Assembly (NCBI RefSeq): GCF_963678635.1
Contig: NC_087065.1
Span: 40,363,430-40,427,429, forward strand
DNA length: 64,000 nt
Source of the DNA: Symsagittifera roscoffensis
Lineage: Eukaryota; Xenacoelomorpha; Acoela; Convolutidae
Direction of reading: 5' to 3'
Shown: positions 11,271 to 22,807 of the stretch, one piece after another
Position numbering within the stretch: position 1 is the first letter of the stretch
How the letters are laid out: every line of letters starts with the position of its first letter
Translations under genes and position numbers: made by a program
Notes under the pieces: generated by a model
Seen by the model: only the letters and a program-made list of their open reading frames with translations
Databases searched by the model: none
What the model was told of the DNA's origin: nothing

Positions 11271-13030
11271 GTATACATAGGTGTAAAAAAAGAGAGACTG
11301 AGCGAGTATGCAGGCACACAGGGGAGTAGACATCTGGATCGGGAAATCGATTGATAACGTTTTTAAAAAATCACTAGAATAAATTTTGAGAAAAACTAGA
11401 ATTTTTGCAAAAAATAAAAAAAAATTCAAAAAGTTTCAAAAAAAATAAATAAACACAGGCGAAGCTGGGCTTCACACCACTTGCGATATAGAACAATAAA
11501 AAAATTGAAAATGTCGCAAAAAACAAGATCTATCAAATTGAATAAGGCTAGTTTTGAAACAAAAACATGCCAAGACAATAGAAGGTGGAATTCGCATCGG
11601 AAGATAATCAACCCAGCAGTAACAAAGCCGAAAATCCTTTCGACGGAAACACTTTAAGACGAAAAAAATTCACAAGACTTATGAAAAGTTAACTCCACTT
11701 CGACCTTGAAGCACGCAAACACTCAAAATTTTATTTGCTCATCAAATAAAACAGTATGAGGCAACTAAGCTGATATAATATAGGTCGAAACCTATTAAGC
11801 CTAGAAAAGAAATAAACAAAAATGCGAAATAAATTAATTACAAATTTTTTCGCTCGTCGAAAGAAGCAATATGAGGCCAGGCTAATAAGCCGATATAATA
11901 TAGGCCGATGCCTATCGAGCCAAAAAAAAGATAAGAAAACAAAAAAGCCGAAAAAATTGTTGTCATGAAAAAAATTGAACTATAATTTCTACTAAGATTT
12001 TTAGGATTTTGTGTGATCCAGAGTTGAGCATCGAAATTATGTTTCCATTGGAACGACTCAAAAATTGGGTCACTAAGCCCATAAAAAGTAGACCGAAAAC
12101 ATTTTGGCAGTAGAAAAATTTGAAGCGAGAAAACAAAAAATTACACGAAGTCAAGGTTGTTGAAATTACAAACAGCAGAGGTAGATCAGAGCACTGAAAG
12201 AAACTATTATGAAGAAAAAATTTACAAAAAAAAGCAATTCCACAATTAGGCAACTAAGACAAAACACAAGCAGACAACAATTAGCCGACAATTTTTTCTT
12301 GAAACGGACTATTTCCCATTTTGAAAAAACAGGTCCTGTCAGATTCGAACCCAGGACCTTTGCCGTCCCATGCGGATTCGTTACCTCCAGACAGAAAGTA
12401 CCGCAGACGCAGAGAAATTGGAATTCATTATGAACTAAACCTAAATTTACTATTTCTAATTTAGACCATTTCGTCTAGTACTTGATTGCAATAGCCCTGC
12501 TTTTCACGAGGGTAAAAACCCAATCCCATACATTTTGAAAAAACATAAAATCAAACGTTAGCAACGGAACCAAACTTGCGAATTGGAAACAAATCCGGCT
12601 ATCTCTGAGCCGAAAAAAAAAAGATTTTATAAATAACTTTTAAAGTTTCAAGTCATCATTAAACAAACTACAGTTGCAACTATCAAGATACCTGCTTACA
12701 ATCCCAGAAAAATCCGTTAAGTAGCAATTAAGCGACAAATATTGATCAAATAAACGAAAATCCGACAAATCAATTTTTACTGGAAAATTTTTTTCAATTG
12801 CATACGTACTGGAAAAAATAAGGTCCGGCGGGATTCAAACCCCGAAACTTAAAGTTCAAAGGCGACGGCATTTCATCTAGTTCAAGCGCAAAGGAACATG
12901 AAAAGGTTGAGATTCAATAATTAAGCAAATCAAAAACTTGTAAGAAAAGTTGCTGACGGGAAAAAGTCTAGTTCCCGATTACAAGACACAACAAGGAATA
13001 TGAAAATTGTAACTTTTTTCAACTTCGACT
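11271..13030. other. Gene-poor stretch with SINE debris and a short duplicated hairpin motif
   Basis: There is no convincing gene here. A ~120-bp direct duplication centred on 11768-11804 and 11890-11922 carries GATATAATATAGG followed by its near-complement and GAGCC. The same motif, diverged, occurs in the 3-kb units (for example 984-1020). tRNA-like B boxes in reverse orientation lie near 12338 and 12833, and an AGGCGAAGCTGG fragment near 11458 matches the SINE body described elsewhere. The gene at 13.0-22.7 kb may continue through here, but I see no further exon. Confidence 0.4.
12330..12430 (-). repeat. tRNA-derived SINE remnant
   Basis: On the minus strand the sequence reads GGTTCGAATCT, a pol III B box, about 40 bases after a degenerate A-box-like stretch. 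The T-stem partly pairs, but the cloverleaf is incomplete, so I treat it as a SINE head rather than a tRNA gene. A similar fragment (GGTTTGAATCCC) lies at about 12825-12895. Confidence 0.4.
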
Positions 13031-13033
13031 CAC

Positions 13034-14300
13034 AGTAAGGACATCAAAGTTGCCTTCTGTCATGTATATGTCCACCAGGGTCACCATCTAAAACACAGCA
13101 TGAACGCTTTAAACTTGAACTCTAAATTAAATTACACCGAGCAGATTGATAAATGAAATCGGTTTTAAGGCGAATTGCATTCATATTGATATTGATCCAA
13201 ATAACACATTAAAAAACGACAAAAAAAATCGTTTTCTAATTAAGTAGCAGACAGAACTGCAAGTGTTCATGAAATTTAAAATTTGATCAAAAGATTAATG
13301 GAAATTGATTCAGCTAGATGCTCTCAATCACGGTTGATGTAATATTACTTTTACAAGAGATGTTTTGATGGTTTCATTTTATAATTAAGTTCTTTAAGCT
13401 ATCAGCAAAAAGAGCATGGCTTGCAGATTTTCAGAACACTAGAGGATCATAGTAGTGGGCGCATTTATGAATTCTCTTCCCATATGCTTTCCTGTTAAAC
13501 AAACCTTAGCTGGATCCATCTTTGATGATCGTGCATCAAACTTGTAATCAGAAAACAACGAAGCGTTAAGAAAACGTCGTTTCAAACTAATTTAAAGAAG
13601 GAAAAATCACCATCATCTATGCTTGTTGCCTTCGGGCGAGGAAAGAGGAGCAACTTTTAAGTGGCTAAGACCTCCACCTTTGTCAAAATTTCGGTAGTTC
13701 GAAGCCCACCACGATCCGCAACTACAATCAGCCCAGAAACTTAGCCAAAAAATTGTATGTAGCTTTTATTAGGCAAGGGAATAATAGAGGTTCTACACAA
13801 AATGCTGAACAGCTTAACAAAGGCTGTTTTTTTTTAAAAAAAAAACTGGTCCTACTCGATGCAGGACCAACTGTGGGGGAGTGAAGGCAACTTGGACTGA
13901 GGGCAAAATTTTCAAACCAATTTTTCCCTACACGGAAATTATAAACATATTGAAAACAAGGATGACTTAAACTGCTTCAATATGATACACCACTTGACTC
14001 CAGGTCACCTTTATTAGTGACAAAGTAAAGCACACACGACACTTAAATAAACATTTAATGCTTAAGTGAGTGGAGAAAAGTGTGTTTCTGTGAGTAACCC
14101 ACCTGTCCAGGCGTGAGTCCCTTGGACTGGAATGCACCCACGTTCTCTTTCACTGCCCGTGGTTGGAACGAGCGAATGTCTGCGACAGTCATGGCGGCCA
14201 CCATAGTGCCCAGAGTGTACATGTCCACAGATGAAGTGATCCCACTCAGAGGGTTCGGGTACAACTCAGATCGCACTTCAGAGTATAGCCACTCCAAAAG
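13034..14300 (-). CDS. Host gene exons at 14103-14300, 13505-13540 and 13034-13087
   Basis: The 198-nt exon (66 codons, phase 0/0, donor CAG|GTGGGT) contains SSVDMYTLGTMVAAMTVADI and ends in KGLTPGQ, a combination seen in mesothelin-like repeats. The 36-nt segment FDARSSKMDPAK (donor AAG|GTTTGT) and the 54-nt exon MVTLVDIYMTEGNFDVLT (acceptor TGTTTTAG, donor ACT|GTGAGT) are both exact codon multiples, so the chain stays in frame. The 36-nt exon has a weak acceptor and is the least certain. Confidence 0.55.
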
Positions 14301-17300
14301 CTAGGGCAAACAATGTTCAAATCAATCGTTTTTTAGCGAATGCATAATATATTTTAACATCGGAGTTCTTGCTGCTATGAACATCGCCGTATATTCAATT
14401 TATTTGAAAAATTTTGAATAACCTTGACAATGCAACACAGGAAAAATTGTACCTCGTTAACCCAAGAGAAAGACTGCAAAAAGAAGCTCGGAAAACGACC
14501 ACACAATAGATGCAATGAAATATAAAATCAAATTCAAACTAAAAACCTCATACTTTTCAACAGGGGCGGAACCAGGATTTTGAGGGGGATGGGGGCGTAT
14601 TTTCAAAAACTTGGAAAATTTTGATCTTTTTTTAGGTCGACAAAATTTATTTTCCAAGCTCTCCCAAAGCACTAAAAAACTGTTGTTTTAGCCAAATATT
14701 TTAGGCCGCACGCGAATTATTGAAAAAACAGGCCAAAAAAGTGTCTTGGGCACTTTTTAGAAATATTTGACCAAAAAATCGCATTATTTTGGCGCGCGCT
14801 TCCCCCTCAAAACTAGTATACATTGGCCCCAAAGGCGCTTCTAGAAAAACTTTAGGGTTCTTCAGCCAAAAATGGAGATCTCAAAAAAGTGCAAGGGGGA
14901 CCTTTTGGGTCGGCAGGGGGTACAGTACCTGAGGGAGGGGGGGGGGGGGGTGGTTTACGCCCCCCTAATATCCTCTTCTGCTTTTAAATACCAACCCGGT
15001 CCCTACAGAAAAACAGTTATTTATTTAAACCACGTGGCCATGAAATAGTTTGCAAAGAACTTTATTATGTGAGGCGAATTAAACGCATAAGATTGACACA
15101 AAACTTATCAAAAAATGACTTTTGTCTACTAAAAGTAGACCGACCGAAACGACTCTGGTCGCTGATTAAAAAAAATCAAGAAAATTGTAATTGAAACATC
15201 TATATCTTTCCTCAGAAAATGAATAAACTCACAAAACGTCAAAACTTGCTTCGCACTTGTTATGATACAAAAAATGATTGACTACTATTAGTGCATGGAA
15301 AAAAAATTATACAAAATTATTTACACTAAAAACTCAATCGAATCAGAGTTAAAAATGTTTTATACTAATTTCAATGATAAAACACAAAGGCGAAGCTGCA
15401 GGTGGAAAACAGTAACGAGAAAACGGCAAAAAAGCAGCCCTGGCCTGGTCAAAAAGTGACAAAAAATACTATACTGAAGTAATAAAAATACTGAGATGCC
15501 GGAATCGAAACCCCCCGACATCGAGATAAAGAGTCTGACGTCCTAGCATCTGCGCCATGGACGCTTCATTCGCATCAAAGAATGGCGCAAGACACCTTCT
15601 TGGCTGCGGGCTCAGGAGACGCAAAGTGGGTCCCCAGGATTACGCTGGAAGGGAAGCAGTTAGAATACAACCCCAATCAAAAATTCCTTGGTTTCTTGGT
15701 GCGAACTTAGACAGGACGTTCCCTTTTCAGCCGTACATAAGGACAAGGTGACGAAGACTGTGGAGGAACGGTGTCGGGCGCTGGCTGTTCTTGGTGCCTC
15801 CGACATCGGGTGGAGAACGGAGCATCTCAGGAAAGTGTTTCTTGCGACACAGAAGAGTGTGCTCAACAACCCAGCACCTGGTTGGCAGCCTTGGATCTAG
15901 GGGACCAAGCTTGACAAACTGGACCGAGCGCAGAACAAGGCCCTGAGAAGAATCACTGGACAGGCCTGTTTTACCCTTGTGGAAGCAGTTAGACTGGAAG
16001 CCAACGTCCCTAGCCATTAAGCCAGAAGCCGACTTCTCACCGCGGTGTCCTGTGAGAAAGCTAAGCGAGACCCCCTTGAGCACCCCAGAGAAGTGGCCAG
16101 TAGACAGGGGCCCCCTCACAAAGTAGCGAGAAGCAACTGGAGAAAGCATGCGAGGAGTGGAAGAGCAGCTACTGGTAGAGTTGTAGAACAAAGAAGTCAC
16201 GGGAATTGAAAAACCCCCTTGAATCGACCGAAGAAGGAATTCGGAAGCTATGAATTAGTTGCATAGAGAGAACCGGACGAAGGAACGAGCGGGGAAAGCG
16301 TTGAAAATCGTCACGGAAGAAGAAGCGGACGTCATCTACGCCAACGGGTCAGCAGTGGCTGGAGCCAGCAGAGCAGAGGCAGGGGTGGTAGCAGAGCAGA
16401 GGCAGGCGAGCTAACGTCTTCGTATGATGACGAAAGGGAAGTGATGAGATGTGCGAGCGAGTGGATTAAAAATAGCTTGGCTGACATCCGGACGATCCTG
16501 ATTTGTACGGATAGTCAATTATCAGGAATTAAGAAACAGGCGATTAACAACAGATCGAAGGACACTGACGAGCTAAGGAACAAACTGGAAGAAGCGGAGG
16601 TGAATACGAAGATCCAGTGGGTACCGAGCCATGTTAACATACCTATCAACGAGATGGCGGACAGAATAGCAAATGAAGCCACCAGTAGTGAAAACCGCCG
16701 CAGCCGGTGTCTCTGGCGGCGGCGAGGGCTAGCATCAAAAGTCTATCAAGGACGGGCACCCTCACACCCCGGAGTTGTGGCTGTTTATAGCAAATACTCG
16801 AGATAGAAAAGCCATCAAGACACGGAAAGACGCAATAACACTGGCCCTGGTCATCCTGCAGGACCATTCAACCGACCCCAGGTGTAGAAAATGCGAAGAA
16901 TTGCCTTGCATGCTCCGGCACGGCAGCAGTCCGATTCGAACTATTCGGTACGAGGGATACCAGTCTTTAACGATGGCATTGGCAAGACTACACTTCCATA
17001 TCAACAACAACAAAAGACTGGCGACCAATAAACTAGATACAAAGATATAATGCTATCCAGCAACACTAAGCCAGATATAAAGCTACAACATCAAGTGCTA
17101 CCGAAAAATCTTATTTTTACTTGGGTGGAGAATAGGTAGATTCATAATATAACACTACACTAAACTCACTCGGTTGCATAAGTAACATTCAGAATGTTAG
17201 AAAATGTGAAATCTTCAAGAACACCGTTCTGCAGGAACTGAGCCGACAAAAACAAGCAGACAGACAATAAAAGCCAAAAAAATTATACCCACCTAGGCCT

Positions 17301-20300
17301 TTCTCGTTTTTAGCAGGGATTTTAACAATGTTAAATACACATAACTAATACTGATCCTTTAAGAAAAGCGAAGAAGCTGCTTCGCAAACAAGCAAAAAAC
17401 GGCAAAAATAGTTAAACATTTAGCCCTCGACCGTCTCACGTCTCTTCATCAGCGCATTGATCAATTCTCATTCTACAAACACTAGCCACCAAAAAGGCAA
17501 ATACAAGAAATTTAAATGCCAAGGCTTAAAATAAAAACTTTGAAATGCAGTGGAGTTGCTCCCCAGACCAAATGGTAAAGAATAAAGACCTCATCTGCCC
17601 CATGGTCGCTTAAAACGTCAAAAAAGAGGCGAAGCTTCGCAAACACTAGCGAAAAACACGACTAACCACTCAGCCACGCACTCTAAACCACTGTCAAACA
17701 CTAGTCACGAATAAAGCAGCTACCAATGCGATTCAGCAATGTAAGCACTAAATACAAATAGACACAATTTCGCGAGTAACAGTTTGGAATATATCAAACT
17801 GAAGGCATCCACTCCACACTAACTTTGCATATAACAAATCGCAAAGCCACATAATGTATAAATTACGCATTTCAAAAAATTGCGAGATATATTGAGTTAA
17901 AAAATTGGCACTAAAATTTGCGACTTATGTTAGAAAAAAAGAAGGTTCTAAATAATACGCTAAGCTGACGCTAGCGTAAACACTAACCACTTATACAGCA
18001 GATATAACAGATTACAAAAAATGACACAGAGGCGAAGTTGCAGTTCGCATACACAAGCAAAATTATGACCGACAACGCTATTGGAAAAAACTGAATGAGT
18101 AAAACCTTGAGCCTATAACAGAAGCTTTGCTTGTGTAAACACTTTTATTTGCCAGTTAGGTTTGAATAAGAGTAGACTTCGTAATATGAAATCACACTCG
18201 TAATTAAAACAATGAAACGTTTTCACGTGCAAATTCTGTACACAAATTTCTTTCCAGAGACAAAAGTCTTGTACCTGTTGAAAACCTCTTGCTTACTGCA
18301 AGGGTAAAAACCTTAAATGCGAACTTAAAAAAGAAGAAAAGCGTTAATGAAAATGCGCTGCTTAAATTCTCGACTTTAGACCTTTACAGAGAATATTTTG
18401 ATTTGGCTTACCAGAGGATCATTTGTCTGGTCCGAAATTGCGACAAGTGAATTTTTGGTCAGGAGAGCATTCATAAATATATCGTCAAAGCGATGAGTTT
18501 GAATCAAGTCAATCGTCAGGAATCTATTCAGCTGGTTCAATCTAAAGCAACATTTTATGATCACAAGATACTTTTGAGAAAACCAATTCTGAATCTCCAT
18601 TTTTATCCCGTAAAAGCGTGAACTCGAACGGTTATAATTATTTTTCTAGTAATGATACAAAACTGAGAGCACTTTATACGTTCTTTCTCGTATCAATGAT
18701 CACTAACCGAACAAAGAACTGGTCGTTATAGTCACTAGACTGAGATGTCTCGAATATCTGCTGAACGATGGCCGAACCTCGCTGCCAGTCCAGATCCACC
18801 GAGCTCAACTCGTCAATCATCGGCCACAACTCGTTGAATCGGAACCTGAGTAGGTACGAAGGCTTAACACAAGAGAACATAGGCACAATTTTGTCCTTGA
18901 GGTTATCGTATCCTGGAGGGTTCCACTGGTCTGCTTGAGCTGCAATGTTGTTGTACACTGCGAGAAAGAGAGACGAGCAAACACCTCTGTGTCTCAGCCA
19001 ATCAGCGGTCGTTCCAGGAAAAGAATCAATTCTAAACAGTTTGAGCATCACTGAAAACGACTTTTTTTTTCTGGTAGGATTACGATCAAATAATCCTAAA
19101 TCACTTCATTTGGCAGAGAAAAAACTAGATATTGAAACAAAAGAACGTAATAACACGAACAAGTACTTACACAAGGGCAGTTTTTCCTTCTGCATCCGTT
19201 GAAATTGATGTCAAGAAACTACGAGCCATTGTTAGGGTCAAACCGGGCAGGAACTGCTTGAGAGGTTTCATCTGGTCCAGAGGCAGTTCAAATAGTGAGT
19301 CATAGGGAACCAGGCGCTGGTCCAAAGAGGAGTCCCTCAGCTTCCACAGAAGCACTCCACACCTGACAGAGTCCACGCCAAACAGTTCTTCGTTATCCCT
19401 CTAAAACCCATTCTTCGGAAGGATAGAGAAAACGCAACATATTTTACTACCTTTAGAACACTCCTCGCTCTTTTCCACTCATCACCTTTTGCCAAACGTT
19501 CAAAACAATTTTTCAGGACACGGGAAATTTTCGATTGCAACTCGAACCATGACTGGAAGATCTTACATATCATTACCATTTGATTTTGACCGACGTTTTC
19601 TTGTGCTGCATGAATTTGCTTGGAAAAAACTCAATCCCGGAAAAGCCAAACCTCTTCATATAGTGTTCAAAACAAGAACCGAAATAAATTGAATCTCCGA
19701 AAAAAATCGCTGAAACATTAAATTCTTGAAGAGGGATTTGAACCTTTTAACAAAATAAGCACAAAAAGCAACGCAGAACTTCACAACCTAAGTGATACAA
19801 GCAAATATACCAATCTTCAGAGAAAAGTATTTGAAAAGAATAATCTAGAAATAACCCTTGAAAACAAACGTTAAGCCGGATTCTAAGCCCGACTTGGAGA
19901 TGAGGATTCATCCCCTTGCATCCACGATTGCTTGAAAAATTAATACAGAGGCCGAGCTGCGCATCGCAAACACTAGCGAGAAAATGACAGAAAAGCAGCT
20001 ATATAAAGTGAACAAGGTTAAAGTAGAAATAAGCCTCGAATTAGTAAAAGTTTAGCAAAATGTCGGATTCAGACCTGCGACCTCGAGATTCCGATTTTCA
20101 CGTCCTTTCCTCTCAGTCACGGACTCTTAACAATCGGCAAACACTAGCCGCAAACAAAGCAGAGAACAGATGCTATGGAATTTCCAATGGTACAGATTGT
20201 GATAACTATTAGCAAAAATGCCCGCGATAAGCTCTTTTATTAGCGAGTTAGCTTGGAGAAAAAAGAAAAGTCGTAGTAATTCACTACGCTCGCTAAATTA

Positions 20301-22729
20301 AATAGCAAAACTAATACATCAATAGGTAGGAAAATGTATGAACAAAAACATCGAAACTTATCTTAGCGTAACTTGAGCAAATTACAAATTTCATTTGATT
20401 TTTAAAATATAAACCAAGTTTTTCTAGACAATTTAACAGTGTTAATTAACTCAAGAAAAGACAAAATTCTGATGTCGAAAGTTAAAATGAAAATTTGAGC
20501 GCAAAAAATCTTCAGACGTCTTCATGAAAGAAAAATCTCACGCAAATGAGTGAAGGATCTATATGGCTTAGGGAACCATCAAATTGAATCCGTGATTCGG
20601 ATTCAACAAAAAAGTTGTCGCAGGTCCGAGAAAAATTTGTCAAATTTTTACAGAAATTACCTGATACAAAGGCTGAAAGAGGAATCTGATTAGATTGACC
20701 TCGAAATTGAATATCACCTGTTCGAAAGTCATTTTAGCTATTAATGTTTTCCACTCATTCGTGCATTTTTCCACTTAATTTAATTGTCCCTTTTCGAAAA
20801 AAAAAAACAGATTTTATACAAAAATGAAAAAAAAAAACGTTTTTCTGTAGCAATTTTTTCTCGATTTCATAAATTAGGGGGTCGGAACCATCTGTGCTAC
20901 TTGGACAGCAACCAGCTAGCCTTGTTAAACTGAAAAAGTCCTATTACTCTCGTATCAGGGAAAATTGTTTCGTAACGATTTCTTCAACATACAAAAAAAA
21001 CTAATTGAAAGCAGACTTATGCAGCATATTCTATTAATTGAAACTGGAAAACATATTTCGAAACTAAGTTTTGCACTACTTGTTATTCAAAATTTGAATG
21101 AACTAATCCAAAGAAAAACCTCAATACAATTGCATGCTACTAAAGCTAATCGATGTTTCATGTTTTAAAAACCGAACTGAAACTACAGGTTGTTTTAGAT
21201 AAACTTGAAGTAAAAGATCAACTAAAATCGAACTTTAAAACAACTATTTGAGCTGAGATTCAATAATTATACAAGTTAAAATGGGCAAAGTTCTCACGAG
21301 TGAATGAACTATGCGAGCAAAGTTTGACAGGAAAAATCCTAGCTAATCGCAAGCAAGAGTTATTAATTACTTTAACTCTTGGTACATCCCTGCCTTCGCT
21401 AAAAAGAGCAGAAAAGATGTCCAGCGCCCAGTTGTTACAACTTGCCTTTTCAAGGGAAATGATGTAATTTTGTACCACAGTCTTCAATTCCGCTGTTCAC
21501 ACTATTTGAATTGATTGACCGGAAAACTCACCGTGCTAGGAGGTTGTTGAGCCAGACGTCGTTGTATCAAGTGATTCAGACCCATGACTCCCGCCATTCT
21601 GCTCTGCACTGCCCTATCTTGTTGTGCAATGGACATGGATGATATGAAGGCATCCTGAATTGTATTTCTGACTAGTACCAGATTATAATAACGAACAGAA
21701 ATAAGCCAAAAAAAATAAAAAGGCAAAGGCAATGGTTGTTTCTGTCATTGTTTAGTGTCTGTATTTATAATCAGTTCCGTTTTTTGATTTTCAGTTCTGA
21801 TGATGATAATAAAATCGAAACGCGTCAAACTTTGATGTTTTCTAATGGTTTAATATTTTTATGCTCTAATTATTTATTCCTACACTTATTTGAACAATTA
21901 GACGTTTCATAATGATGAGGATTCATAGAAAGGTTCAATGTTTTAACCCAAATCTGAAGCAACACCCACCGACAACGATGCCATAATCAGGTTTGACATC
22001 AACAGAAAGTCTTCGTCCGCTACCGCCGAAGTTCTTATTTTGTTGAATAGCGCATTAGAAATAGACAGCGGAACCAGATCAAGTGCCTTCTCCGCCCTAG
22101 ATAAAGCAATTAATTATCAATTACACGGGATTAATAATAGTCTAAATTCGAGTTTGATAAGTATTGACTTCAAAACAAAATACTTCAAAGATTTTGAAAA
22201 ACTGAAATATTCTAACTGGTTGAAGAACAGCTTATTATTCTGCCTGGCTCCAGGAAGACCTAAACACGCAAACCAGGTTTTTTTAAATGCTAAACTATTA
22301 AATTATTACATGAACATAAATTTACTATTGCAATCCAAAACTCCTATTAACAATAAGAATAAATTATCAATATACACATTAACTTCAACTTATTTCATTA
22401 CAATTCAACTTCATTTAATTTCCCATTTAGTTTTCGATTCTCCGTTACTTCAACTTTAAAGGCAATAGTAAAGCCTAATTACCATCAAGCGTCGCAGGTA
22501 CTGTTTGTTGGCCATTAAAGTTAGGATCATACCCTAATTCAACCCAGGTCATATCTATTGGCGCGTTGTAATTCATGTTCATTGGATCAAACCGATTAAT
22601 GAAGGGTCTGGTTGTGGTTGAAGTTGATGTAATTGTAGTATCGTTTGCTGATCTTTTTACATAAGCATTCACTCCCAGGCCTACTATGCTTAAATAGGTG
22701 ACAAACCGCATGAATAGTAAGGCCTCCAT
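13034..22729 (-). CDS. Multi-exon secreted host protein, possibly mesothelin/stereocilin-like helical repeats (gene span)
   Basis: At least 11 open segments with GT/AG borders line up on the minus strand: 22483-22729, ~21966-22096, 21532-21667, 21371-21492, 20661-20717, 19451-19618, 19171-19400, 18708-19070, 18412-18541, 14103-14300, 13505-13540 and 13034-13087. From 20717 leftward all phases join cleanly. Among the first four exons the simplest borders do not all keep frame, so a border is wrong or a small exon is missed. The first exon encodes a signal peptide, so the product should be secreted or surface-bound. The rest is mostly amphipathic helix with motifs such as LGTMVAAMTVADIRSF and GLTPGQ, which recall mesothelin/stereocilin-type superhelical proteins; this family call is tentative. 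The 3' end is not found and may lie outside the window. The large introns have accumulated transposons. Confidence 0.6.
14561..14980. mobile_element. hAT-like MITE in an intron
   Basis: The element begins CAGGGGCGGAACCAGGATTT and ends with the loosely complementary CCCCCCTAATATCCTCTTCTG. The flanks CTTTTCAA (14553-14560) and CTTTTAAA (14981-14988) match at 7 of 8 bases, as expected for a hAT target duplication. A G-run lies near the right end. The interior is homologous to the MITE in tandem copies 1 and 3. No ORF. Confidence 0.65.
15380..15566 (-). repeat. tRNA-derived SINE
   Basis: On the minus strand the head reads GTCCATGGCGCAGATGCTAG (A-box region) and then GGGTTTCGATTCC (B box). After that come a tRNA-unrelated body and a tail containing GCAGCTTCGCCTTTG. 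The same order occurs at 19940-20132, and body/tail fragments occur near 11458, 17365, 17630 and 18035. This copy is in the same orientation as the gene whose intron it occupies. Confidence 0.6.
15557..17050 (+). pseudogene. Dead non-LTR retrotransposon: RT C-terminal end plus RNase H
   Basis: Reading across several frameshifts and stops, the plus strand encodes the region after the RT catalytic core (NPNQKFLGF, then CRALAVLGASDIGWRTEHLR and LDRAQNKALRRITGQA). An RNase H domain follows: VIYANGSAVAG, where the usual first catalytic Asp is Asn, then ICTDSQ and WVPSHVNIPINEMADRIANEA. This order fits non-LTR elements that carry their own RNase H, such as the I superfamily. The longest open piece is 16441-16806. 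It is 5'-truncated and lies opposite to the host gene, in its intron. Confidence 0.75.
17051..18411. other. Intron with SINE fragments
   Basis: No exon or ORF is convincing here. Fragments of the SINE body (GCGAAGAAGCTGCTTCGCAAA at 17370, GAGGCGAAGCTTCGCAAACAC at 17628, GAGGCGAAGTTGCAGTTCGC at 18034) are scattered through it. It is AT-rich and otherwise featureless. Confidence 0.4.
18412..19070 (-). CDS. Host gene exons at 18708-19070 and 18412-18541
   Basis: The longer exon (up to 363 nt) contains LRHRGVCSSLFLAVYNNIAAQ and LLRFRFNELWPMIDELSS. It ends at TTCG|GTTAGT with two bases over, and the next exon supplies the third (CG|A) and continues LNQLNRFLTIDLIQTHRFD to a CTG|GTAAGCC donor. For the upstream border, CCAG at 19071-19072 keeps frame with the previous exon, while the better-looking TTTTCAG near 19050 does not. 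The segments resemble the repeated helical blocks of the rest of the protein. Confidence 0.6.
19171..19618 (-). CDS. Host gene exons at 19451-19618 and 19171-19400
   Basis: The first (168 nt, 56 codons) runs from TTTTTTCCAAG to AAG|GTAGTA and contains FQSWFELQSKISRVLKN and KGDEWKRARS. The second (230 nt) runs from GGGTTTTAG to TTGT|GTAAGTAC and contains DSVRCGVLLWKLRD and LKQFLPGLTLTMARSF. The first is phase 0/0 and the second phase 0 to 2, so they join cleanly across a 50-bp intron. The composition is helical and amphipathic, without recognisable catalytic motifs. Confidence 0.6.
19619..20660. other. Intron between host gene exons
   Basis: Apart from the SINE at 19940-20132, I see only AT-rich sequence without open reading frames of note. 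Confidence 0.4.
19940..20132 (-). repeat. tRNA-derived SINE, second copy
   Basis: The head (minus strand) has GTCCGTGACTGAGAGGAAAG and a B-box-like GGTCTGAATCC. The body carries CTGTCATTTTCTCGCTAGTG and ends in TGCGCAGCTCGGCCTCTG, matching the 15.4-kb copy in layout with many substitutions. The head resembles a Ser/Leu-type tRNA more than an intact gene; it cannot fold completely. Confidence 0.5.
20661..20717 (-). CDS. Host gene short exon (19 codons)
   Basis: A 57-nt phase-0 exon lies between GAACAG and CAG|GTAATT. It encodes a hydrophobic segment beginning VIFNFEVNLIRF. Phase 0 at both ends matches the neighbouring exons at 21371-21492 and 19451-19618. Confidence 0.45.
21371..22096 (-). 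CDS. Host gene exons 2-4 (three exons)
   Basis: The exons are about 21966-22096 (contains LDLVPLSISNALFNKI), 21532-21667 (contains SSMSIAQQDRAVQSRM; strong donor ACG|GTGAGT) and 21371-21492 (contains NNWALDIFSALFSEGRD; donor AAA|GTAATT). All three are open on the minus strand and helix-rich. Joining the first to the second keeps frame only if GTGG|GTGTTG and TACTAG|TC are used. The second-to-third join needs a weaker donor. The segments look real, but exact borders need transcript data. Confidence 0.5.
22483..22729 (-). CDS. First coding exon with signal peptide
   Basis: The ATG at 22729 opens MEALLFMRFVTYLSIVGLG, a hydrophobic signal-peptide-like start. A Ser/Thr-rich segment (repeated T-S-T, N-D-T-T) typical of an O-glycosylated linker follows. 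The exon ends at GATG|GTAATT (donor at 22482-22481), just before an in-frame stop. An upstream ORF start at 22819 is ignored because the hydrophobic leader begins at residue 31 of that frame. The PHD-RT element of the opposite strand starts only about 80 bp upstream, so the promoter of this gene probably lies within or next to that insertion. Confidence 0.6.
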
Positions 22730-22807
22730 TTCGACCTGGAAAAAAATGCGTTGAAATATTGATGTTTTTGAAGGGTCAATTAAATTGGGCCCTTCCGTCA
22801 TGCGACG

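Noticed and set aside
15497-15566. Possible tRNA gene on the minus strand
   Set aside because: A and B boxes are present, but the acceptor stem does not pair and the sequence continues into a repeated SINE body.
15727-16200. 157-codon minus-strand ORF
   Set aside because: It is antisense to the RT/RNase H pseudogene, whose plus-strand motifs explain the region; no domain in the minus frame.
22040-22459. 139-codon plus-strand ORF
   Set aside because: Its first part is antisense to a well-formed minus-strand exon (about 21966-22096) and the rest is low-complexity intronic sequence.
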